A program made the position numbers and the translations under genes. This document shows positions 1 to 5,386 of a stretch of 5,386 bases of DNA, piece by piece; position 1 is the stretch's first letter; every line of letters begins with the position of its first letter. The stretch is from Acidobacteriota bacterium (lineage in GTDB: Bacteria; Acidobacteriota; Polarisedimenticolia; J045), in contig JALTMS010000280.1 in NCBI GenBank assembly GCA_027001345.1, forward strand, positions 1 through 5,386, given 5' to 3'. The notes beneath the pieces were generated by a model. That model did not search any database. It was not told the DNA's origin and saw nothing but the letters and a program-made list of their open reading frames with translations.

Positions 1-2340
1 GGTGGCGACGAGGATTTCCCGCAGGTTTTCGACATCGTTGCGCAGTTCCCTGGGGTAGCGAATGTTGATCGGGTAGCGTTCGAGACCCTCGACGGTCCAG
101 GTGATGTTCATTCCGCCGACAGCCGAGCGGATGACATCCTGGATGTCACCGACGGTCAGGCCGAAGCGCGCGGCCGCCTCCCGGTCGATGTCGAAATCGA
201 TGTAGCTGCCTCCCATCACGCGCTCCGCATATGCGGACAGGGTGCCGGGCAGATTGCTCACCGAGGCTTCGATCTGCTTGCCGATCTTCTCCAGAGTCAG
301 CAGATCGGGGCCCGCGACCTTGATCCCGATCGGGGTCTTGATGCCGGTGGAGAGCATGTCGATTCGCGTCTTGATCGGCATCGTCCAGGCGTTGGTCAGG
401 CCCGGAAACTGAATCGCGCGGTCCATTTCTTCGACCAGTTTCTCTTTGGTCATTCCCTTGCGCCATTCGGATGGGGGTTTGAGGCGAATCGTCGTCTCGA
501 CCATTGAGAGTGGGGCAGGATCGGTCGCTGTTTCGGCACGACCGATCTTGCCCAGAACCGACTCGACTTCGGGGAAGGTGCGAATGATGCGATCGGTCTG
601 CTGGAGGATCTCCTTGGCCTTGGTGATCGACAGTCCGGGGAAGGTGGTGGGCATGTAGAGCAGGTCGCCCTCCCACAGGGGCGGCATGAACTCGGAGCCC
701 ATGTGCTGCATCGGATACCACACCGAGGCGACCGCAATGATGGCGAGAATCACCACGATCCAGCGGAACTTGAGCGCCAGGTTGAGCGCGGGGGTGTAGA
801 TGAAGCGCAGGACGCGGGAGACCGGGTGCCGGTCCTCGCTGAAGATCTTGCCCCGCACGAACCAGTACATCAGGATCGGAATGATCGTGATGGCGACGAT
901 CGAAGACATCGCCATGGCGTAGGTCTTGGTGAAGGCCAGCGGCTTGAACAGTCGGCCTTCCTGGGCCTGCAAAGTGAAGACCGGCAGGAACGAGACGGTG
1001 ATCACGAGCAGTGAGAAGAAGAGCGTCGGTCCCACTTCCTGGGCTGAACGGAGGATGATCTCGAAGTGGCTGCGTTTGCCGCGCCAGTCCTCATAGTGTT
1101 TGTGGGCGTTCTCGACCATGATGATCGAGGCGTCCACGAGAACTCCGATCGAAATCGCAATGCCTCCGAGGGACATGATGTTCGCCCCGAGGCCCTGCAA
1201 GCGCATGACGATGAAGGCCAGCAGCAGCGAGATCGGAATCGATATGATGGCGACGAACGCCGATCGAATGTGGAACAGGAAGAGGATGCACACCAGCGCG
1301 ACGATGATCGATTCTTCGAGCAGTGTGTGGGTCAGCGTTTCGAGCGAGTGGTGAATCAGGCCGGTCCGGTCATAGCCGACCGAGATCTCGACGTCCTCCG
1401 GCAGGCCCTTCTTCAGTTCGGCCAGGCGCTCCTTGACGCGCGCGATGGTGGAGAGGGTGTCGGCGCCATAGCGCACGACGATGATGCCCCCGACTGTTTC
1501 CCCCTCGCCGTTCCATTCCGCCAGTCCTCGCCGGATCTCCGGCCCGATCGTCACGTTGGCCAGATCCCGTAGGAGAATCGGTGTGCCACCGGGCCCCGCG
1601 CCCAGGGGCACTCGTTCGAGATCGCGGATGCCCTTGACGTAGCCCAGACCCCGGACCATGTATTCGCGCTCCGCGATCTCGACCAGGCGGCCGCCGACAT
1701 CGTTGTTCGATCGCTTGATCGCCTGGATCACCTTCTGTAGTCGAATGTCGTAGGCACGCAGTTTGACCGGGTCGATCTCGACCTGGTACTGCCGCACGAA
1801 GCCGCCGACCGAGGCGACCTCGGAGACGCCTTCAACGGACATCAGGCCGTACTTCAGATACCAGTCCTGCATACTTCGCAGGTCGGCGAGGGAGCGCTGG
1901 TCGGAGTTGAGCACGTACATGAAGGCCCAGCCGACACCGGTGGCATCGGGGCCCAGCTCGGGCGTGACGCCCGGTGGTAGCTGGCTGGCCAGGCCCGAGA
2001 GGTACTCCAGAACCCTCGAACGTGCCCAGTAGAGGTCCGTCCCGTCCTCGAAGATGACGTAGACGAAGCTGAAGCCGAAGAAGGAGTAGCCGCGGACGAC
2101 CTTGGCGTAGGGTACGGCCAGCATCTTGGAAGTCAGCGGGTAGGTGACCTGGTCCTCGACCACCTGCGGGGCCTGTCCCGGGTACTGGGTATAGATGATG
2201 ACCTGGACGTCGGAGAGGTCGGGAATGGCATCGAGGCGGATCGAGTTGATCGACCAGACGCCCGCCACGATAGCGAAGATCACGGCGACCACGACGAAGA
2301 ACTGGTTGCGCAGTGACCATTCGATGATTTTGTTGAGCAC
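1..2340 (-). CDS. cusA: CusA-type Cu(I)/Ag(I) RND efflux transporter, inner-membrane subunit (partial, 3' end beyond window)
   Basis: Proton-driven inner-membrane pump of the heavy-metal RND family, expected to export Cu(I)/Ag(I) through the adaptor and channel encoded upstream. The frame is open for 780 codons from a GTG at 2338-2340 to the left edge. E. coli CusA has about 1047 residues, so roughly a quarter is missing. Visible parts: TM1 (about residues 13-30), a periplasmic porter half, TM2-TM6 (about 343-495), TM7 (about 528-543), then much of the second porter half. The helix-4 motif GVLVDASIIMVENAHK (399-414) has one aspartate, D403, matching the E. coli CusA proton-relay residue D405; CzcA-type pumps carry DFG...VDG here. 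The three cavity methionines of E. coli CusA (M573, M623, M672, from memory) are present as M563 (LLYMP), M613 (SMVE) and M662 (RIDML), with E615 beside M613. Other Met-relay positions are only partly kept: M389, M408, M476 and M491 are present, but L401 and I269 replace methionines. Translation is probably coupled to the adaptor gene 7 nt upstream. Confidence 0.96.
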   Translation of the reverse strand, partial: MLNKIIEWSLRNQFFVVVAVIFAIVAGVWSINSIRLDAIPDLSDVQVIIYTQYPGQAPQVVEDQVTYPLTSKMLAVPYAKVVRGYSFFGFSFVYVIFEDGTDLYWARSRVLEYLSGLASQLPPGVTPELGPDATGVGWAFMYVLNSDQRSLADLRSMQDWYLKYGLMSVEGVSEVASVGGFVRQYQVEIDPVKLRAYDIRLQKVIQAIKRSNNDVGGRLVEIAEREYMVRGLGYVKGIRDLERVPLGAGPGGTPILLRDLANVTIGPEIRRGLAEWNGEGETVGGIIVVRYGADTLSTIARVKERLAELKKGLPEDVEISVGYDRTGLIHHSLETLTHTLLEESIIVALVCILFLFHIRSAFVAIISIPISLLLAFIVMRLQGLGANIMSLGGIAISIGVLVDASIIMVENAHKHYEDWRGKRSHFEIILRSAQEVGPTLFFSLLVITVSFLPVFTLQAQEGRLFKPLAFTKTYAMAMSSIVAITIIPILMYWFVRGKIFSEDRHPVSRVLRFIYTPALNLALKFRWIVVILAIIAVASVWYPMQHMGSEFMPPLWEGDLLYMPTTFPGLSITKAKEILQQTDRIIRTFPEVESVLGKIGRAETATDPAPLSMVETTIRLKPPSEWRKGMTKEKLVEEMDRAIQFPGLTNAWTMPIKTRIDMLSTGIKTPIGIKVAGPDLLTLEKIGKQIEASVSNLPGTLSAYAERVMGGSYIDFDIDREAAARFGLTVGDIQDVIRSAVGGMNITWTVEGLERYPINIRYPRELRNDVENLREILVAT

Positions 2341-2345
2341 TACCG

Positions 2346-2349
2346 CCTC
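2346..2349 (-). promoter_or_regulatory. Ribosome binding site of the transporter gene, overlapping the adaptor stop codon
   Basis: GAGG lies 5 nt before the GTG start and shares its first two bases (GA) with the TGA stop of the adaptor gene (2348-2350). This decides the GTG start. The resulting N-terminus (MLNKIIEWSLRNQFF) has the usual form for CusA/CzcA proteins, with a short amphipathic stretch before TM1. Stop and ribosome binding site overlap, so translational coupling is likely. Confidence 0.7.
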
Positions 2350-3943
2350 ACTTTCCTGCCTTGCGTGCGGCAATGAGCTTCTGGATCGCCTCCTGCAAGC
2401 TGGATTCGGAATCGATCAGGAACTGGGAGGAGGTGACGATCTGGTCGCCGTCATTGAGGCCCGAGACGACCTGGACCCAGCCTTCGCCCTCCGCGCCGAG
2501 CTGGACCTCGCGGGGCGAGAAGCGACCCTTGCCCAGGGCGACGACGACGATGTCACGCGTTCCAGTTCGAATCACGGCATGAGACGGGACGGCGATCGCG
2601 TTGCGCGCGACGATCGGCTGGAAGTCGACGGTGGCGTACATTCCGACTCGCAGGCGCGAGTCCGGGTTGGGCACCTGGAGAGTCAGAGTTACGGTGCGTG
2701 TGCGCTCCGTTACCGAAGGCTCGATGAAGCGGACCTTGCCTCGGAACTCCTCACCGGGAAAGTAGGTCAGCGTGATCGAAGCTTCCTGGCCGATGTCGAT
2801 CCAGGGGAGCTGGCTTTCGAAGACCTCGACATTGAGCCACAGCGATGTCAGATCGGCGATGTGCATCAGTTCCATGCCGGGCTTGATCGCCATCCCCTCG
2901 AGTCCCGGCATGCGGCGCATGACCACGCCGCTGGCAGGCGCGACGACCTCGAGCGTGCGGATGACCTTGCGGGTCTGCTCGAGACTGGCAATCTGCTCGG
3001 AGGTGATGTCCCACAGGCGGAGCCGCCGGCGGGCGGCTTCGACCAGCGCTTCGGCGCGCGCCGCAGCGGTGGCGGATGTCCCCTGCATGCGCCGGGCGTA
3101 GTCGAGGGCCGAAAGCAGCTCCTCCTCGGTCTGCACCAGTTCCGGTGAGTAGACCTCGAACAGGGGTTGCCCCTTGGTGACTTCCTGGCCGATGTAGTTG
3201 ATCCACGTGCGCTCGACGAAGCCCTGGTACTTGGTGGTGACGGAGACCATCTTTTCCTGGTCGTAGTCGAGGTAACCGACCGTTCGGATCGGGCGTCGCA
3301 GGTCGCGACGCCGCACGGGCTCGACGATGACGTTCATGTTCTGCTGGACCGTCGGGTCGATGTTGACTGTTGCCCCGGACGTGCTGGCCTGATCGACTTC
3401 GTCCTCGTAGACCGGGACGTAGTCCATGCCCATCGAATCCTTCGCCGGAACCGGCGACGTGATCGTCGGGTCCATCGGATTGCGATAGAAGAGGATCTTG
3501 CGTTCACCCGATGGGCTCTTCGTCGTTCCCGACGCACCGCCTTCCTGGCGCAGGGGGACGAGGTCCATGCCGCAGATCGGGCAGGTGCCGGGCTCGTCCT
3601 GAATCACATTGGGGTGCATGCCGCAGGTCCAGAGCTGCCCCTCCTCGGCTTGCTGCTGTTGCGCGCTGTCCTGCCGGAGCGGGACGAGGTCCATGCTGCA
3701 GATCGGGCAGGTACCGGGCTCGTCCTGGATCACATTGGGGTGCATGCCGCAGGTCCAGAGCTGCCCTTCGCCGCCCTGTTCGGCACCGGCATTGGCGTGG
3801 GAATGTGCCGCCGACGATCCGAGTAGGGATTTGCCGAGTGGAGTCAAGACAAGACCTGCGGCCAGAATGGCCCCGATGATGATCCCGATCAGCAGGCCGA
3901 TCCAGAGGCCTGTCGAGCGTTTGCGTGTCGCTGCGTTCGTCAT
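2348..3943 (-). CDS. cusB: CusB-type periplasmic adaptor (membrane fusion protein) with duplicated Cys-rich heavy-metal-binding modules
   Basis: Periplasmic adaptor that links the RND transporter to the outer-membrane channel and delivers metal to the pump; 531 residues against about 407 in E. coli CusB. A basic N-terminus and one hydrophobic segment (about 13-35) form an uncleaved anchor or signal; there is no lipobox. Next come H47/H49 and two modules of the heavy-metal-binding type (CGMHP...CPxCxMDLVP): C65, H68, C79, C82 and C107, H110, C121, C124. These six are the only cysteines. Residues 147-182 align with the E. coli CusB N-terminal metal site: PMDP (M157) and SMGMD (M171, M173) match its three Cu/Ag-binding methionines (from memory of E. 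coli CusB). The core follows: IDP...QN (195-202), two lipoyl-like halves (about 230-265 and 330-365), a helical hairpin between them (about 266-328), a beta-barrel (about 368-445) and a membrane-proximal domain ending in FLIDSESSL (508-516). No CusF-like domain is fused at the C-terminus. The ATG overlaps the channel gene's stop by 4 nt (ATGA). Confidence 0.96.
   Translation of the reverse strand: MTNAATRKRSTGLWIGLLIGIIIGAILAAGLVLTPLGKSLLGSSAAHSHANAGAEQGGEGQLWTCGMHPNVIQDEPGTCPICSMDLVPLRQDSAQQQQAEEGQLWTCGMHPNVIQDEPGTCPICGMDLVPLRQEGGASGTTKSPSGERKILFYRNPMDPTITSPVPAKDSMGMDYVPVYEDEVDQASTSGATVNIDPTVQQNMNVIVEPVRRRDLRRPIRTVGYLDYDQEKMVSVTTKYQGFVERTWINYIGQEVTKGQPLFEVYSPELVQTEEELLSALDYARRMQGTSATAAARAEALVEAARRRLRLWDITSEQIASLEQTRKVIRTLEVVAPASGVVMRRMPGLEGMAIKPGMELMHIADLTSLWLNVEVFESQLPWIDIGQEASITLTYFPGEEFRGKVRFIEPSVTERTRTVTLTLQVPNPDSRLRVGMYATVDFQPIVARNAIAVPSHAVIRTGTRDIVVVALGKGRFSPREVQLGAEGEGWVQVVSGLNDGDQIVTSSQFLIDSESSLQEAIQKLIAARKAGK
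3555..3640. repeat. Tandem repeat copy 2 within the adaptor gene (second Cys-rich module)
   Basis: This 86-nt unit is 83/86 identical, by eye, to 3681-3766 at an offset of 126 nt (42 codons). It encodes most of the second metal-binding module, around C107-C124. The three differences are one amino-acid change (Gly125 here, Ser83 in the other copy) and two silent changes (ATT/ATC for Ile, GGC/GGT for Gly). The flanking linker sequence diverges quickly outside the unit. Confidence 0.95.
3681..3766. repeat. Tandem repeat copy 1 within the adaptor gene (first Cys-rich module)
   Basis: Partner of the unit at 3555-3640; it encodes most of the first metal-binding module, around C65-C82. The 40-nt spacer between the two units encodes a Gln/Ala-rich linker (SAQQQQAEE) at residues 93-101. 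The CPICS variant in this copy replaces the glycine usual at that place in this domain type. Confidence 0.95.
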
Positions 3944-5298
3944 GCTTGATCCCCTTCATCGGCGATCGCCAGCGGCCCGGCGATGGCCTCCTCAATATCG
4001 ATGATCAGCAGCTGAAGCTGCATGGCGGCGCGTTTGGTTCCGAGTCGCACCTCGAGCAGGATCCGTTCGGCGTCGAGCAGGTCGAGTACGTCCGAGATGC
4101 CGGTCTCGTAGCCGAAGCGGACGCTGGCCAGCGACTCCTCGGCCTGGGGCAGGAGCACTTCGCCGAGCAGGTGCCACTGGGCGAGCAAGGGCGGATGTTC
4201 GGCGAGGCGAGCGTGGAGCTGGCGCTCGATGTCGAGCACCGTAGACGCCAGATCCGCGGTGGCTGCGGTCCGCGCCTCGAGGGCTTCGCGGACGCCGGCG
4301 TCGAGGCGGCGCTTGCGGATCGGCAGATTGATCGTTGCCGCGACACCGAGAATGTCCTGTCCGCTGTCCGCCGGCGGGGCCACCCTGCCGGCCCAGTCCT
4401 GCCGGCGGTCGACCACGGTGTAGGTCATGCCCACCGAGAAGTCGGGGCGGTAGTCCTTGCGAGCCAGGGCGACGCGATGCTCGGTGCTGGCGATCGCCTT
4501 GCGCCCACCGGCGACCGCCGGGTGCCGGGCCAGAGCGATGGTCCGAAGCTGCTCGGCCGACGGCAACTCCAGACGAGGATCCGGCAGATTCAGCGGCGGC
4601 AGCTCTTCGCTGCCCGGCCGGTCCCGCAAAGCGTTGACCTGGGTGACGAGTTCAGCGCGCTCGCGGTCGAGGTCGAGCAGACGCGTGCGGTCGCGGGTGA
4701 TCTCCGCCTGTAGCTTGATGGGCGACTGGGCCGGACCACGGCCGGTGGCATAGCGCGCCCGAGCCAGTCGCTCGAACTCTTCGAGGGTTGCCAGATCCTC
4801 GTCGAGGATCTGCTTGGAAACATCGATGAATGCGATGCGGGTCAGAAGACGCCGCGCCTGGCTGATCTTGGTCAAGGCGATCTGCTCGGCTCGAGCTCTG
4901 GCTTCGGCAGCCAGAGCCCGCTGCACGTCTTCTCGCAGGGAGAGCTTGCCCTTCCAGGGGATGCGCTGACCGAGGGTTGCAGTGACGCGCTGGGGGCCGG
5001 TACGGGTCTCCGGCGGCAGCAGGAAAGCCGCCAGGCCGAGGGTGGGATCGGGCAGCGTTCCGACCTGAGGCCCTCGTTCGGCTCGTGCAGCGGCCAGGGC
5101 ACGGGCCTGAGCGATGGCCGGATTGTCACTGTAAATCTGTTGTAAGAGGGCGACTTCAGTGGCTGTCGGAGCCGATTCGATCAGTTCCTGCACCGCTTCG
5201 GCGCCGAGTTCGGCCCGGGTCGCCGGTGGGGTACTCGTCACCGCCAGTGCGAGCAGGACGGTAAGCGAGATGTTGAGTCGAGCAGGTGCAAAAGACAT
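3940..5298 (-). CDS. TolC/CusC-family outer-membrane efflux channel protein (cusC-like position in the operon)
   Basis: Outer-membrane factor that should form the trimeric exit duct for the pump; 452 residues from the chosen start, close to the length of E. coli CusC. An N-terminal Sec signal peptide is visible: R7, a hydrophobic stretch about 9-20, and likely cleavage after TRA (residue 29). There is no cysteine in the protein, so it is not a lipoprotein, unlike E. coli CusC. Two outer-membrane-efflux repeats follow (about 45-225 and 248-440), rich in long Ala/Leu/Arg/Glu helices. Family-like motifs: NPAI (59-62), GTLPDP (80-85), QRIPWKGKL (111-119), RYATGRGPAQ (182-191), ARKDYRPDFSVG (279-290) and RFGYETGISDVLDLLDAER (394-412). 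The ATG at 5296-5298 is preferred over one 14 codons upstream because it has AGGAG 6 nt before it and puts the signal peptide at the N-terminus. The upstream ATG lies in a probable -10 element. The substrate is inferred from its neighbours, since channels of this family carry little substrate information. Confidence 0.93.
   Translation of the reverse strand: MSFAPARLNISLTVLLALAVTSTPPATRAELGAEAVQELIESAPTATEVALLQQIYSDNPAIAQARALAAARAERGPQVGTLPDPTLGLAAFLLPPETRTGPQRVTATLGQRIPWKGKLSLREDVQRALAAEARARAEQIALTKISQARRLLTRIAFIDVSKQILDEDLATLEEFERLARARYATGRGPAQSPIKLQAEITRDRTRLLDLDRERAELVTQVNALRDRPGSEELPPLNLPDPRLELPSAEQLRTIALARHPAVAGGRKAIASTEHRVALARKDYRPDFSVGMTYTVVDRRQDWAGRVAPPADSGQDILGVAATINLPIRKRRLDAGVREALEARTAATADLASTVLDIERQLHARLAEHPPLLAQWHLLGEVLLPQAEESLASVRFGYETGISDVLDLLDAERILLEVRLGTKRAAMQLQLLIIDIEEAIAGPLAIADEGDQA
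3951..3956 (-). promoter_or_regulatory. Ribosome binding site of the adaptor gene, inside the end of the channel gene
   Basis: AAGGGG lies 7 nt before the adaptor ATG (3941-3943), within the last codons of the channel gene. With the ATGA stop/start overlap, it supports this start and coupled translation. Confidence 0.65.
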
Positions 5299-5304
5299 TT
5301 TGTT

Positions 5305-5309
5305 CTCCT
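5305..5309 (-). promoter_or_regulatory. Ribosome binding site of the channel gene
   Basis: A full AGGAG lies 6 nt before the ATG at 5296-5298. It is the best Shine-Dalgarno sequence in the window, as expected for the first gene of an operon, and it decides the start. The in-frame ATG at 5338-5340 has no comparable upstream site. Confidence 0.8.
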
Positions 5310-5335
5310 GAAACAAGGCGAGTCGTGCGCGTCGC

Positions 5336-5364
5336 ATCATACGACGGAACGGCGCGGTGATTCA
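5336..5364 (-). promoter_or_regulatory. Possible operon promoter (-10 TATGAT, weak -35)
   Basis: TATGAT at 5336-5341 differs from the sigma-70 -10 consensus at one base. Transcription would start near 5329, giving a leader of about 30 nt that contains the ribosome binding site. The hexamer 17 nt further upstream, TGAATC (5359-5364), matches the -35 consensus poorly (2 of 6). Such a promoter would probably need an activator, as is common for metal-induced efflux operons. This is inference from position and sequence only; I did not recognise a CueR- or CusR-type box. Confidence 0.35.
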
Positions 5365-5367
5365 CCG
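5355..5367. promoter_or_regulatory. Perfect 13-nt palindrome upstream of the operon; possible regulator binding site
   Basis: CGGTGA-T-TCACCG is a perfect inverted repeat with 6-nt arms and a 1-nt centre. It sits exactly where the -35 element of the putative promoter would lie, about 57-69 nt before the channel start codon. An operator or activator site is plausible. The arms are short, so chance cannot be excluded, and I do not match it to a known regulator motif. Confidence 0.35.
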
Positions 5368-5386
5368 AATGGCGAGGGGAGAGCTT

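Noticed and set aside
1..60. True gene end, frameshift or terminator at the left edge
   Set aside because: The transporter frame stays open with family-like sequence up to base 1, so it is cut by the window and not broken.
146..721. Minus-strand open frame of 191 codons in another frame within the transporter gene
   Set aside because: It overlaps the CusA frame, which carries the conserved three-Met site and family motifs through the same bases.
1132..1178. CzcA-type (Zn/Co/Cd) identity for the transporter
   Set aside because: The helix-4 motif has a single aspartate in VDAS...ENAHK form rather than DFG...VDG, and the Cu/Ag three-Met site is complete, so a Cu(I)/Ag(I) pump fits better.
1066..1572. 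Plus-strand open frame of 168 codons
   Set aside because: Antisense to conserved transmembrane and porter regions of the transporter; Asp/Arg-rich composition typical of a shadow frame.
2195..3148. Plus-strand open frame of 317 codons
   Set aside because: It lies wholly antisense to the adaptor gene and the start of the transporter gene. Its product is rich in Asp, Arg, Gly and His with no recognisable domain, as expected from the complement of GC-rich codons.
3542..3769. CRISPR or mobile-element repeat
   Set aside because: There are only two in-frame copies within a coding sequence, both encoding a known metal-binding motif, with no terminal inverted repeats or transposase.
3925..4713. Plus-strand open frame of 262 codons
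   Set aside because: Antisense shadow of the channel gene; no domain, no convincing ribosome binding site, and the opposite strand encodes a clear TolC-family protein.
1..5386. phiX174 genome, suggested by the identical length of 5386 nt
   Set aside because: The content is a GC-rich bacterial efflux operon with no phage genes; the length match is a coincidence.

Overview
This window holds most of one copper/silver-type heavy-metal efflux operon, read leftward on the minus strand. It encodes a tripartite RND pump in the order outer-membrane channel, periplasmic adaptor, inner-membrane transporter (a cusCBA-like layout). All three proteins need a double membrane, so the source is a Gram-negative bacterium. 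The sequence is GC-rich (roughly 60-65% by eye) with G/C-rich third codon positions in all three genes, which suits many Proteobacteria. I cannot name a genus from this.

Layout from the operon start (right edge) to the left edge: 5299-5386 is an 88-nt leader/promoter region with a good -10-like hexamer, a perfect 13-nt palindrome where a -35 would sit, and a strong ribosome binding site. 3940-5298 encodes a TolC/CusC-family outer-membrane channel with a Sec signal peptide and no lipobox. 2348-3943 encodes a CusB-type adaptor with an enlarged N-terminus: a membrane anchor, two nearly identical Cys-rich heavy-metal-binding modules, then the Met-based metal-binding segment known from E. coli CusB. 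1-2340 encodes the first 780 residues of a CusA-type transporter whose C-terminal quarter lies beyond the left edge. The genes overlap by 4 nt (channel/adaptor) and are 7 nt apart (adaptor/transporter), so they are surely one transcript with coupled translation. No stretch longer than 300 nt lacks a gene.

How they should work together: the adaptor collects Cu(I) or Ag(I) in the periplasm and passes it to a three-methionine cavity site in the transporter, which uses the proton gradient to drive it into the channel and out of the cell. The Cu/Ag assignment rests on the conserved three-Met site (M563, M613, M662), the CusA-type helix-4 motif with one aspartate, and the adaptor Met triad. No cusF-like chaperone gene lies within the cluster, and no regulator or other gene is visible.

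This is a known type of system, not a new one. The most distinctive feature is the tandem in-frame duplication of the Cys-rich metal-binding module in the adaptor (83 of 86 nt identical at a 126-nt period). Other points worth checking are the palindrome at the operon promoter and two substitutions in the transporter's methionine relay.
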